Shown here: one piece after another, positions 27,521-36,052 of the stretch
Numbering within the stretch: position 1 is the stretch's first letter
Layout: every line of letters begins with the position of its first letter
Assembly (NCBI RefSeq): GCF_004135975.1
Contig: NZ_CP026538.1
Coordinates: 3,472,001 to 3,536,000, forward strand
Direction of reading: 5' to 3'
DNA length: 64,000 nt
From: Solidesulfovibrio carbinolicus
Lineage (GTDB): Bacteria; Desulfobacterota; Desulfovibrionia; Desulfovibrionales; Desulfovibrionaceae
Program-made: the position numbers and the translations under genes
Notes under the pieces: generated by a model
Databases searched by the model: none
The model's input: the letters and a program-made list of their open reading frames with translations, nothing else
Told to the model about the DNA's origin: nothing

Positions 27521-28726
27521 ATGAGCGCGCAAGCCAACAAGCCTTCAGTCCTCATCGTCGACGACGTGCCGGCCAACATCCGCTTGCTGGCCGATTGCCT
27601 GCGGGAAGATTACGCCATCCGCGTGGCCACGGGCGGGGCCGAGGCCCTGGCCCTGGCCGGGCGCGGGCGGCCCGACATCATCCTGCTCGACGTGGTCATG
27701 CCCGACCTCGACGGCTACGAGGTCTGCCGCCGGCTCAAGGCCGACCCGAAAACCGCCGACATCCCCGTTATTTTCGTCACCGCCAACCATGCTCCGGAAG
27801 ACGAGGCCCATGGCCTGTCGCTGGGGGCCGTGGACTATGTCGTCAAGCCGGTGAGCCCGGCCGTGGTCCGGGCCCGGGTGAAAAACCATCTGGAGCTGCG
27901 CGCCGCCCGGGAGGCCCTGGCCCGGCAAAATGAGGCTCTCAAGGAGGCGGCCCGGCTGCGCGAAGACGTGGACGGCATCATGCGCCACGACCTCAAGGCT
28001 CCGCTGACCGGCATCATCGGCCTGCCCCAGATCATCCTCGACGAGGGGGGGCTTAACGAATCCCAGGCCATGTTTTTGCGGCTGATTGAAGAAAACGGCT
28101 ACAAGATGCTCTCCATGATCAACCTGTCGCTGGATCTCTTCAAGATCGAGCGTGGGGCCTACCGGCTTTCGCCCGAGCCGGTGGAACTGTTGGCCCTGGT
28201 CCGGCGGCTTTTTGTGGAGTTCGCGGCCTTGGCCGGGCCGCGAAAGTTGAGGTGCGCGCTGACCGTGGACGGCCGGGAGGCCCGGCCCGAGGACACGGCC
28301 TACCTGTGCGGCGAGCGGCTGCTGCTCTATTCCATGCTGGCCAACTGCCTGAAAAACGCCTTGGAGGCCTCGCCGCCCGGCGGGCGGGTGACGGTGGACG
28401 TCGCCCCCGGCGAACCGACCGTGTTGCGGGTGGTCAACCGGGGCGCGGCTCCGGCGCGTCTGCGGGATCGATTTTTCACGAAATACGCCACCGAAGGCAA
28501 GCCCGGCGGCACCGGGCTTGGCGCGTATTCGGCGCGGCTTATCGCCGAGACCCATGGCGGGAGCGCGCGCATGGAGACGAGCGACGAGGCGGACTGCACG
28601 GTGGTGACCCTGACCCTGCCGCGCGGCGATCTGGCGGTGGTGACCCTGACCCTGCCGCGCGGCGATCTGGCGGTGGTGGGGGAGACGCCGGCCGGCGCGC
28701 CGGTGATGGTCTGCCCGGCCGTGTAA
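27521..28726 (+). CDS. Receiver-histidine kinase hybrid (REC-HisKA-HATPase)
   Basis: 401 residues without membrane segments. The receiver (1-120) has phospho-Asp57 and Lys109. The HisKA motif MRHDLKAPL carries phospho-His156, and the C-terminal ATPase domain has N-box NCLKNALEA and the G2-type GGTGLGAYSARL. The usual DxGxG G1 box reads VVNRGAAP, so its aspartate is absent, as in a subgroup of these kinases. It is a cytoplasmic relay protein that receives and passes phosphate, next to the HD-GYP regulator. Near the end a 12-residue unit VVTLTLPRGDLA is repeated exactly, from a 36-bp tandem duplication (28601-28672). The ribosome site before ATG 27521 is weak. Confidence 0.9.
   Translation: MSAQANKPSVLIVDDVPANIRLLADCLREDYAIRVATGGAEALALAGRGRPDIILLDVVMPDLDGYEVCRRLKADPKTADIPVIFVTANHAPEDEAHGLSLGAVDYVVKPVSPAVVRARVKNHLELRAAREALARQNEALKEAARLREDVDGIMRHDLKAPLTGIIGLPQIILDEGGLNESQAMFLRLIEENGYKMLSMINLSLDLFKIERGAYRLSPEPVELLALVRRLFVEFAALAGPRKLRCALTVDGREARPEDTAYLCGERLLLYSMLANCLKNALEASPPGGRVTVDVAPGEPTVLRVVNRGAAPARLRDRFFTKYATEGKPGGTGLGAYSARLIAETHGGSARMETSDEADCTVVTLTLPRGDLAVVTLTLPRGDLAVVGETPAGAPVMVCPAV
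28601..28672 (+). repeat. Perfect 36-bp tandem duplication within the kinase gene
   Basis: Two identical 36-bp copies (28601-28636 and 28637-28672) encode VVTLTLPRGDLA twice in frame. The third begins as GTGGTG and then diverges. The two copies do not differ, which suggests a recent event. Confidence 0.95.
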
Positions 28727-28760
28727 ATACGGACTCTAACGCCCAAGGCACTCTTCCCTG

Positions 28761-30098
28761 TTACACCGGGCAGAACACCGACGGGTCGCCAGTGTAGGGA
28801 GTGACGGCATGCTGGCCGGTGGATTCGAGCACCGAGCGCCAGTAGTCCGAGGCGATGTTGAGTTTTTTGCGCCGAAGCGTCACGAGGTCCAGGGGCAGGT
28901 GGACGTAGCGGTCGAAAAGCCGCGCCACCACCATGCCCGTCTTGCCGGCCATGGCCGCATGCACGGCGTTTTGCCCCAGAAACCCGCAGTACACCCGGTC
29001 GTTGGCGTTGGCCGGCACGGACCGGATGATGTAGCTGGGGTCGATGAATTTGAGCGTGATGGGCATGTCGCGGCCGCGGAAATAGCCCTCGATCTCGCCG
29101 CACAGATACTGGGCGATGTCGCCCAGGACCGGATTGCCCGAAGCGTCGCGCGCGCCGGTGTCGGGCAAAAGCTTCTGCCCGGCCCCTTCGGCCACCACGA
29201 TGACGGCGTGACGCCGGGCGCGAAGGCGTTCTTCCAGGGACGGCAAAAGCCCGCGCGGCCCGGTCAGGTCGAAATCGCACTCCGGCACCAGCACGTAGTT
29301 GACTTCCTTGAGGGCCAACGTGGCCTGGGCGGCGATGAACCCGGATTCCCGGCCCATGACCTTGACCACGCCGATGCCGTTTAAGGCGGCGATGGCTTCG
29401 GTATGGGCGCAGCGGATGGCCTCGGTGGCCTTTTCCACGGCCGTGTCGAAGCCAAAGGACTTGGTGACGAGGTTGACGTCGTTGTCGATGGTCTTGGGCA
29501 CGCCGATGACGCTGATTTTCGAGCGCCGCCGGGCGATTTCCTCCTGGATGCGCCGGGCCGCCTTCATGGACCCGTCGCCGCCGATGACGAACAGCATGCC
29601 GACGTTGAGCCGTTCCAGGGCGTCCACGATGGCCTCGGGCTGTTGCGGCCCCCGGCTGGACCCCAGCACCGTGCCGCCGAACTGGTGGATGTCGGACACG
29701 GCGTTTGGCGTCAGGGCCACCGGCTCGTAGCCATAGGATTCGATGAAGCCTTGCAGCCCGAAGCGGATGCCGAGCACGCCGGCCACGTGGTAGTTGTGGC
29801 AGCACTCCATGACGATGGCCCGGATGACGTCGTTTAAGCCCGGGCACAGGCCGCCGCAGGTGACGATGGCGACTTTGACCTTGGAGGAGTCGTAGTAGAT
29901 GTTGCCGCGCGGCCCGGCCACTTCAAACTCGGCCCGGCACGGGCCGGGCACGCCGCCGAAATCGGCCGCGTCGAGTTCCATGGTGACCCGCAGATTGTCG
30001 TCCACGAAACGGCAATAGGGCAAGGGGGACGGGATCTTGGCCGGCCCGAGCGAGGCGATGGCGGTATCGGCCGGGGCAATGGGGCAACGATCTGGCAT
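28761..30098 (-). CDS. 6-phosphofructokinase (ATP-type signature with a PPi-like lysine)
   Basis: 445 residues: an N-terminal extension of about 70 residues precedes the PFK fold. The phosphate-binding start is VTCGGLCPGLNDVIR (80-94), GGDGS is at 173-177 and PKTIDND at 201-207, with GRESGFIAA later. The Gly in GGDGS indicates ATP as phosphoryl donor, while the Lys of PKTIDND is the residue usual in PPi-dependent enzymes. The combination is found in the plant/trypanosome-type ATP-PFK clade, so ATP is the better guess. It phosphorylates fructose-6-phosphate in glycolysis. It is a single leftward gene facing the two-component pair, with a ribosome site GGAGTGCGCC. Confidence 0.92.
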   Translation of the reverse strand: MPDRCPIAPADTAIASLGPAKIPSPLPYCRFVDDNLRVTMELDAADFGGVPGPCRAEFEVAGPRGNIYYDSSKVKVAIVTCGGLCPGLNDVIRAIVMECCHNYHVAGVLGIRFGLQGFIESYGYEPVALTPNAVSDIHQFGGTVLGSSRGPQQPEAIVDALERLNVGMLFVIGGDGSMKAARRIQEEIARRRSKISVIGVPKTIDNDVNLVTKSFGFDTAVEKATEAIRCAHTEAIAALNGIGVVKVMGRESGFIAAQATLALKEVNYVLVPECDFDLTGPRGLLPSLEERLRARRHAVIVVAEGAGQKLLPDTGARDASGNPVLGDIAQYLCGEIEGYFRGRDMPITLKFIDPSYIIRSVPANANDRVYCGFLGQNAVHAAMAGKTGMVVARLFDRYVHLPLDLVTLRRKKLNIASDYWRSVLESTGQHAVTPYTGDPSVFCPV

Positions 30099-30314
30099 GG
30101 CGCACTCCTTGCCGCCAAACTACCAGCTTGCCCCCCAGCCGGCAACACGATCCGGCGACGGGAGGACGAAATCGCCGCGCCGGCCTTTCGTCCGTCGCCA
30201 TTTCGTGCCGCGCGGCAGCCCTGCTCTCCGGCCAACGCCGCCCGGCCCTCGCGCCGGGACCAGCCGCGAAGGCCGCAAGCGACCCATGGCCGCCGGCCTA
30301 ATCCCAGCGCACCT

Positions 30315-30659
30315 TCACTTCCGAACCCTCCCCCGGCCGGTGACCACCACCTTGCCCGAGCTGCCAAGGGTCACACTCTGCCCCGGCGTCAGCACCAGAT
30401 CGCGCCCGTCGCCGGCCGCCGTCACCCAGACCACGCCCTTGGCGCAGGTCACCCGGCAGTAGCGCACGCCGGTGAGCGCCAGATGCTTGCCCTGGCCCAG
30501 GCGCACCGACAGGCTGCGGCCCGGGGTGAAGATCCTGGCCCCGGCCTCGGCCATGGCCCGCAGCACCCGGCTGTCGCGCCAGCGCGACAGCCATTCGTCG
30601 ATGATGCCCGTGCGCGTCGTCGCCAGCAGCCGGTCTTCCCGTAAGCGATCCACAAACAT
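30315..30659 (-). CDS. DUF2917 domain protein
   Basis: A 114-residue protein; the AAGGAGG site before the ATG is strong. Its C-terminal half shows the DUF2917 pattern (CAKGVVWVTAAGDGRDLVLTPG, then SVTLGSSGKVVVTG), a small cupin-like beta fold. The N-terminal 45 residues are a basic helix region (DEWLSRWRDSRVLRAM). Function is unknown. In many proteobacteria this gene lies beside a MocR-type regulator, as here, where the divergent gene starts 229 bases away. It is likely a regulated target; two T/A-rich palindromic elements are in the shared upstream region. Confidence 0.82.
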   Translation of the reverse strand: MFVDRLREDRLLATTRTGIIDEWLSRWRDSRVLRAMAEAGARIFTPGRSLSVRLGQGKHLALTGVRYCRVTCAKGVVWVTAAGDGRDLVLTPGQSVTLGSSGKVVVTGRGRVRK

Positions 30660-30807
30660 GGCGGCCTCCTTGGGGCGTGTCCGCGACGTCCGTCGCTCCC
30701 TTCACGCCTGAAGCGTTGGTTGGCTCGTGAATCCCGGCCCGTCTCGCGGGCCGGGCGTTGTCGTCAGTCCCGGAGACGACCCCGGGCGCGCTTCCCTTGG
30801 ACCATAT

Positions 30808-30828
30808 TGTCTGTTACCATCACAGACA
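30808..30828. promoter_or_regulatory. Inverted repeat in the MocR/DUF2917 divergent promoter
   Basis: TGTCTGT-N7-ACAGACA, a perfect 7-7-7 palindrome, is followed at about 30852-30861 by a further half-site (AACAGATATG, near-complement of CATATTGTCTGTT). Both lie upstream of the MocR-like gene in an A/T-rich patch of otherwise GC-rich DNA. It is a plausible operator for the divergently encoded MocR-type protein, whose family usually binds repeated sites in such a place. Confidence 0.6.
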
Positions 30829-30887
30829 CAGTTTCCATAAAATAAATCCATAACAGATATGCACCGCACCCACGCCCGGAGGCCGCC

Positions 30888-32354
30888 ATGACCTTGCCTG
30901 AAACCGATTCCGGCATATTCCGCTATATGGCCGTGGAGAAACATATTTTACGGCTTCTGGAGTCCGGGGAGCTGCGCGTTGGCGACCGGGTGCCGAGCCT
31001 GCGGGGCCTGGGCGGCCGGCTTGGGGTCAGCGTGTCCACGGTCAACCAGGCCTATCTGGAGCTGGAAAAGCAGGGGATCATCGAAGCGCGGCCCAAGTCC
31101 GGGTTTTTCGTGCGCCGCACGCCCATCAAACGGCCGGCCCCCAGCCGGGGCGAGGCCCCGCCGCGCGGACCGGCCACGGTGGCGCGCGGGGCGCTTATCC
31201 GCGAGGTCCTCGACGGCATGGGCCGGCGCGACATCGTGCCGCTTGGCGTGGCCCTGACCGATCCGTCGCTCTTGCCGGCCAAACAGATCGCCCGGCTGCT
31301 GTCCAAGGTGGCGGCCGGCGACGAGCGGGTGACGGGCTACGAAGGCGTGCAGGGCAATCTGGAGTTGCGCCGCCAGATCGCCTGGCGGCTGGCCGAGGCC
31401 GACATCGAGGCCGGCCCGGACGACGTGATGATCACTTCCGGGGCCATGGAGGCGCTGTACCTGGCCCTGCGCTCGGTGACCCGGCCGGGCGACAACGTGG
31501 CCATCCCGGCCCCGACCTATTACTGTTTTCTGCAACTGCTGGAGAACTTCGGCCTGCGGGCCGTGGAGCTGCCGTCCTATCCCGAGGGCGGGGTGCGCCC
31601 GGCCGACCTGCGCTCGGCCTTGGACCGCTACGACATCAAGGCGGTCATCCTCACCCCCAATTTCAACAACCCCGACGGCTCCATGATCCCTGACGAGGCC
31701 AAGGCCGAGATGGCCGCGCTTCTGGCCGAGCGCGGCGTGCCGGTCATCGAGGACGACGTCTACGGCGACCTGCACTTCGGCGAGCGCCGGCCCCGCTGCC
31801 TGCGGTCCTACGACGCCGCGGGAAACGTCCTGCACTGTTCGTCGTTTTCCAAGACCCTGGCTCCGGGCTACCGTCTGGGCTATCTGCTGCCCGGCAGGCA
31901 CGCCGCCAAGGCCTTCGAGATCAAGGCCACCACCAACGTCTGCTGCGCCACGCCGACCCAGGTCGCGGCCGCGCTGTATCTGGCCCAGGGCGGGTTCGAG
32001 CGCCACCTGCGCAAAACCCGGGGGGTGCTGGAGCGCCAGGCCCGGATGATCGAAGAACGGGTGCTGCGCCATTTCCCCGACGGCACGCGGGTGACCCGTC
32101 CAACGGGGGGCACGGTGGTCTGGGTGCAGATGCCCGACGCCGTCAATTCCATCGCGCTGTTCTATGCCGCCCGGGAACTCGGCATCGGCCTGGCCCCGGG
32201 CAACCTCTTTTCGAGCTGCGACCAGTTCAAGCATTTCCTGCGCTTAAGCTACGGCAACGCCTGGACGCCGCGCATTGAGCAGGCCCTGGCCGACGTGGGA
32301 CGGCTGGCCCGGGAGCTGGCCGAGGCCGGGGACAGGCCCGAGCCGGCCTTCTGA
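30888..32354 (+). CDS. MocR-type GntR/aminotransferase transcriptional regulator
   Basis: 488 residues. A GntR winged helix-turn-helix lies at about 15-75 (VPSLRGLGGRLGVSVSTVNQ, then a wing ending SGFFV). The rest is a fold-type I PLP aminotransferase domain with NFNNPDGSM near 258-266, Asp290-Val-Tyr292 and the PLP lysine K322 in SSFSKTLAPGYRLGY. MocR regulators sense an amino-acid-like ligand through PLP. A good ribosome site (GGAGG) sits 6 bases from the ATG. It is divergent from a DUF2917 gene, with an inverted repeat between them, suggesting control of that gene and of itself. All catalytic-site residues needed for PLP binding appear to be kept. Confidence 0.92.
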   Translation: MTLPETDSGIFRYMAVEKHILRLLESGELRVGDRVPSLRGLGGRLGVSVSTVNQAYLELEKQGIIEARPKSGFFVRRTPIKRPAPSRGEAPPRGPATVARGALIREVLDGMGRRDIVPLGVALTDPSLLPAKQIARLLSKVAAGDERVTGYEGVQGNLELRRQIAWRLAEADIEAGPDDVMITSGAMEALYLALRSVTRPGDNVAIPAPTYYCFLQLLENFGLRAVELPSYPEGGVRPADLRSALDRYDIKAVILTPNFNNPDGSMIPDEAKAEMAALLAERGVPVIEDDVYGDLHFGERRPRCLRSYDAAGNVLHCSSFSKTLAPGYRLGYLLPGRHAAKAFEIKATTNVCCATPTQVAAALYLAQGGFERHLRKTRGVLERQARMIEERVLRHFPDGTRVTRPTGGTVVWVQMPDAVNSIALFYAARELGIGLAPGNLFSSCDQFKHFLRLSYGNAWTPRIEQALADVGRLARELAEAGDRPEPAF

Positions 32355-32472
32355 TTCGCGCCGGACGCTCGGGCAGGCGGGATTGTCGCCCCGAAGACGT
32401 TGGTTTTTTCCGCCAAGGCTGCTAGCTTTCCCGTAGAAGTCTGCGGCCCGCGCGGCCCGGAGGAGCCTTGCC

Positions 32473-32799
32473 ATGCAGGTGACATGTGAGGAGACGGATG
32501 CGGCCCTTGTGGTGCGCGTTTCCGGCGAGATCATCATGGACGCGGTGACCGAATGCCGCGCCGAGGTGGAGCATCTGGCCCTGGCCGCGGCCGCCCCGGC
32601 CGTGGTGGTGGATCTCTCGGGCGTGGCCTTCATGGACAGTTCCGGAGTGGGGTTTCTTATCGGCCTGCGCCGGCTGTGCCAGGACCACGGCAAGACCCTG
32701 TCCCTGGCCAATCCCACGCCGCCGATCAAAAAGCTCCTGGCCATGCTGCGCCTGACCGAGTATTTCGACGCCCCGCCAACCGACCCGGCCGGGGTCTGA
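32473..32799 (+). CDS. STAS-domain anti-sigma factor antagonist
   Basis: 108 residues, a SpoIIAA/RsbV-like STAS domain. The strand-loop-helix VVVDLSGVAFMDSSGVGFLI is present, with the phosphorylatable serine in DSSG (Ser56 or Ser57). In its unphosphorylated form it would trap an anti-sigma kinase. An AGGAGCC site precedes the ATG. The next gene, 8 bases on, encodes a response regulator fused to a PP2C phosphatase, which would remove the phosphate. The cognate anti-sigma kinase (RsbW/SpoIIAB type) is not adjacent. Together they form a two-component-controlled partner switch. Confidence 0.93.
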   Translation: MQVTCEETDAALVVRVSGEIIMDAVTECRAEVEHLALAAAAPAVVVDLSGVAFMDSSGVGFLIGLRRLCQDHGKTLSLANPTPPIKKLLAMLRLTEYFDAPPTDPAGV

Positions 32800-32807
32800 C
32801 GCCTGTC

Positions 32808-34367
32808 ATGCGCATCGCCGTCGTCGATGATTCCGAGACCTTCCGGGCCTACCTCCAAGGCCTGCTGGCCGACCGGGGCGAACTGTCCGCCTTCGACACG
32901 GCCGGCGACTGTCTGGCCGCCCTGGCCGATCCGGCCCGGCCGCCCGTGGACCTCGTGCTCATGGACCTCATCATGCCAGTCATGGACGGCCTGGAAGCCA
33001 CCCGCCGCATCAAGGCCGATCCGGCCACGGCCGACGTGCCGGTCATCATGGTCACGGTGTCCGATGATGACGCCAGCCTGTCCGAAGCCTTTGCCGCCGG
33101 GGCCATGGACTACATCCAAAAGCCGCCCCGAAAGCCCGAACTGCTGGCCCGGGTGGACTCGGCCCTGCGCCTTAAGGCCGCCATCGACGCCCGCAAGGCC
33201 CGCGAACGCGAAATCAAGGCGGAAAAGGAATACATCGCCGCCATCCTGGAATATTCCCACGACGGCATCGCCGTGGCCGGCCCGGACGGGCGCTTCACGT
33301 TCGTCTCCCCCGGCATGGAGCGCATCTTCGGTCTGCCGGCCGACACCTACACCACCGCCGACCGCTGGCTGGACATCGTCTTCCCGGACCTGGCCGCCAG
33401 GGACGATCTGGCCGACATTTTCCACCAGCGCCCGGCCCCGGGCCATGTCTGGCGGCGGCTCTACCCCTTTGCCGACAAAAACGGCCAGCGCCGGGCCTGC
33501 CAGATCCATTTTTCCACCATGCCCTCCGGCGACCTGATCCTCAACATCCAGGACATGACGCTTTTCGAGAAGCAAAAAGAGGATCTGGTCAAAAAGCACA
33601 ACCGCCACCAAAAAGACCTCGACGCCGCCGCCGAGATCCAGCAAAGCCTGCTGCCCCGGCGCTTCACCATGTCCGACGCCCTGCGCTTTGCCTGGGAGTT
33701 CGTGCCCTGCCACAACATCGGCGGCGACATCTTCAACGTCTTCCCCCTGGGCCCCCACCATGTGGGCCTCTACATGCTCGACGTCTCGGGCCACGGCGTG
33801 GCCTCGTCCCTGGTCGCCCATTCGGTCTACAACTTCATGCACTACCAGCGCTCGACCCTGATCGACCGCTCCGGCGGGGCCATCGACGTGGTGCCCCCCG
33901 AGACCGTGCTCTCCCGGCTCAACGATGAATTCCCCTTCACCAAGTTCCAGAAGTTTTTCACCATCTTTTACATGACCATCGACCTGCGCACCGGGCGAGG
34001 CCGCTACGGCAACGCCGGCCATCCCGCGCCATGGCATATCCCGGCAGGCGGTCCCATGGCCGAGCTGCCCGAACGCGGCCCCATCATCGGCCTGGCCGGC
34101 TTGCCCCCCATCCCTCCCGGCGAGCTGCTCCTGGCCCCGGGCGACAAGCTCCTGGCCATAAGCGACGGCCTGGCCGACAGCCGCGACGCCCAGGGCGAAT
34201 CCTTCGGCGAGGAACGCATCGCCGCCATCGCCGCCGCCAACGCCCGGGAGTCCGTGGACGTCCTCGTGACCGCCCTGCGCCGGGCCGCCGACGACTTCCG
34301 CCAGGCCGCCCCGCCCCGCGACGACCTGAGCCTGCTTGGGGTGGAATTCATCCGGCCAAAGGCGTAG
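32808..34367 (+). CDS. Response regulator-PAS-PP2C serine phosphatase (RsbU/SpoIIE type)
   Basis: 519 residues. There is a receiver with phospho-Asp53 (residues 1-120), a coiled linker, a PAS domain (about 135-250, ILEYSHDGIAVAGPDGRF), then a signalling helix with AAEIQQSLLPR typical of RsbU-like phosphatases. The SpoIIE/PP2C domain covers about 305-519, with metal-binding sites GGDIFNVFPL, DVSGHGVASS and the ISDGLADSRDAQGESFG end motif. It would dephosphorylate the STAS protein encoded 8 bases upstream, releasing a sigma factor or other target upon receiver phosphorylation. The ATG at 32808 is the first codon of a standard receiver (MRIAVVDDS); longer frames are shadow. Confidence 0.93.
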   Translation: MRIAVVDDSETFRAYLQGLLADRGELSAFDTAGDCLAALADPARPPVDLVLMDLIMPVMDGLEATRRIKADPATADVPVIMVTVSDDDASLSEAFAAGAMDYIQKPPRKPELLARVDSALRLKAAIDARKAREREIKAEKEYIAAILEYSHDGIAVAGPDGRFTFVSPGMERIFGLPADTYTTADRWLDIVFPDLAARDDLADIFHQRPAPGHVWRRLYPFADKNGQRRACQIHFSTMPSGDLILNIQDMTLFEKQKEDLVKKHNRHQKDLDAAAEIQQSLLPRRFTMSDALRFAWEFVPCHNIGGDIFNVFPLGPHHVGLYMLDVSGHGVASSLVAHSVYNFMHYQRSTLIDRSGGAIDVVPPETVLSRLNDEFPFTKFQKFFTIFYMTIDLRTGRGRYGNAGHPAPWHIPAGGPMAELPERGPIIGLAGLPPIPPGELLLAPGDKLLAISDGLADSRDAQGESFGEERIAAIAAANARESVDVLVTALRRAADDFRQAAPPRDDLSLLGVEFIRPKA

Positions 34368-34426
34368 AGACCCGCTTCCCGTCCTCGCGACGCCTTTCTT
34401 GCAACTCCAACCCCGTAAACCCACCC

Positions 34427-35341
34427 ATGCCCTTTGCCGTCTACCACGCCCCGCCGGGGCTTTTGCCCGAACTGGTCCGCGAACTGGGCGACGCCGTCAC
34501 CGCCGTGCGCGATCCCCTGGTCGTCGCCGACGGCCCGCCGCGCCCCTGCGCCTTTGCCGCCAACGTCTGGACCGACCCGGCCTTTATTCCCATGGACTCC
34601 GTGGGCGACGCGGCCCGCAAGCTGGCCGCCGTCCAGCGCAACTGGAGCCTGGTCCCCACCGGACTCTTTCGCCGGGCGGCGCTGATTGCCCAAAAGCTCC
34701 CCCGGGTGTCGGCCAAGCCCCTGGCCTTTGGCCGGCCGCTGCCCACCGCCCCCTTAGGGGCCTTCACCCTGTGGGACGAAAACCTGCTGCTCGCCTCGCC
34801 GGCCACCAGCGAACCCGTGCCGGACGGCGTCTACCGCTTCGAGGAAGACAAGACCGGCCCGCCCAGCCGGGCCTATCTCAAGCTGTGGGAACTCTTCACG
34901 CGCCTGGGCACGGCCCCCCGGCCCGGGGAACTCTGCCTGGACATGGGCGGCAGCCCCGGCGGCTGGTCCTTTGTGCTGGCTTCCCTTGGGGCGCGGGTCT
35001 TTTGCATCGACAAGGCCCCCCTGGCCGACAACGTGGCCCGCGATCCGCTGGTGTCCTGGTGCCCGGGCAGCGCCTTTGGCCTGGACCCGCGCCACGCCGG
35101 AGCCGTGGATTGGCTTTTCTCCGACGTCATCTGCTACCCCGACCGGCTCTACGACTGGCTGTCGCGCTGGCTGACCCTGGGCCAGTGCCGCCGCTTCGTG
35201 CTGACGGTCAAACTCCAAGGCGAAACCGACCCCGCCCTCATCGACCGCTTCCGCGACGTGCCCGGCAGCCGGCTGCTGCACTTAAGCGCCAACAAGCACG
35301 AACTGACCTTCGTGCGGTTGGGTGATGAAGCAACCAACTGA
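34427..35341 (+). CDS. RlmM-like FtsJ-type SAM methyltransferase
   Basis: 304 residues. The N-terminal 150 residues look like a THUMP-like or RlmM-type substrate module (AVQRNWSLVP, KPLAFGRPLP). The C-terminal Rossmann fold has the SAM-binding LDMGGSPGGWSFVLASLGARV, a conserved Asp in WLFSDVICYP and a Lys in LTVKLQG, as in FtsJ-family 2'-O-ribose methyltransferases (K-D-K-E set). RlmM modifies C2498 of 23S rRNA; the assignment to that position is by resemblance only. The ATG at 34427 lacks a clear ribosome site. It follows the phosphatase by 59 bases and is followed by a palindromic repeat. Confidence 0.75.
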   Translation: MPFAVYHAPPGLLPELVRELGDAVTAVRDPLVVADGPPRPCAFAANVWTDPAFIPMDSVGDAARKLAAVQRNWSLVPTGLFRRAALIAQKLPRVSAKPLAFGRPLPTAPLGAFTLWDENLLLASPATSEPVPDGVYRFEEDKTGPPSRAYLKLWELFTRLGTAPRPGELCLDMGGSPGGWSFVLASLGARVFCIDKAPLADNVARDPLVSWCPGSAFGLDPRHAGAVDWLFSDVICYPDRLYDWLSRWLTLGQCRRFVLTVKLQGETDPALIDRFRDVPGSRLLHLSANKHELTFVRLGDEATN

Positions 35342-35348
35342 AAAAAAA

Positions 35349-35397
35349 AGAGAAGATGCCTCCGGCGGCTGGGGGCCTGAGGCCCCCAGACCCCCCA
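35349..35397 (+). repeat. Type A palindromic 3'-end repeat, copy 6
   Basis: It begins 8 bases after the RlmM-like stop with AGAGAAGATGCC and TCCGGCGG. The core is CTGGGGGCC/GGCCCCCAG: the C-to-T change in one arm is matched by G-to-A in the other, keeping the pair. Confidence 0.88.
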
Positions 35398-35918
35398 CTT
35401 GGAGAAAGGTTTAAAGGGGGTTCGACGGGGCTTGCTCTTTGGCCGGCGGGGAGGCCCATGATGCGGCGCATCCCCGTGCCCGGAAACCACGCGCGGAAAT
35501 CAACGCCGCAGCCAGCGCCCGCGCCAAGCCTACGCAATCGTCATGGGTTCCGAACCTGCATCGTGTGGGGAGATTGCTCTACAGGAAGAAAAAGAAAGTC
35601 CCCGGTCGGCAGAGATCCTTCAGGCTGCAATTGCCCACAGAGATGCCAACCAGGGACCGTAAGAAAATATTCTTGAGATTCGCGTTCGTCAAGTACGCAC
35701 AGGGGCCGGCTGCCAAAGGCTGCTGCACGATTTCGGCCTGGCGGAGCGATCTCGCCCAAGCACAATCGCCTTCAACGCCGACGCTTCCGGCCGGCGGGCC
35801 AGCTGCGAACGCCCTGGATGCCCGAGACTTCATGGGCACGGGCCATCCGGTCGGCAGCACGCCTCTCCGTAACAACGCCTCGCGCCGGCCGCCTTCCCCT
35901 GCAACACCCGCCGCCTGA

Positions 35919-35951
35919 CGAACATTTGAACATAAAACGATCAAATGTTCG
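35919..35951. promoter_or_regulatory. Operator-like palindrome upstream of dhaK
   Basis: An 11-bp perfect inverted repeat, CGAACATTTGA, N11, TCAAATGTTCG, lies about 100 bp upstream of the dhaK start in an A/T-rich patch. Its GAACATTTGAACAT part also contains a direct repeat. Such a site fits a DeoR/GntR-type repressor of glycerol or dihydroxyacetone use. No regulator gene is adjacent, so the binding protein is unknown. Confidence 0.65.
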
Positions 35952-36052
35952 GACAAGTCCCCGCAATACAGAACTTTGCCATCGACAATGGTTTTGCGCT
36001 GGAGTAATCTGTCCGCACTGCTGGGATACCCTGAACCGGAGGAATCGTTGCT

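Larger units (their letters stand above)
35342..36052. other. Gene-free region before dhaK
   Basis: About 710 bp. It holds a type A repeat (35349-35397) and the dhaK operator-like palindrome (35919-35951). Between them is DNA of mixed composition with lower GC patches and no open frame with family or ribosome-site support. The length hints at decayed sequence or an untranslated leader. No tRNA or other RNA gene was found. Confidence 0.5.

Noticed and set aside
35439-35918. 159-codon frame before dhaK
   Set aside because: No ribosome site, no domain, irregular composition; the reverse frame is no better.
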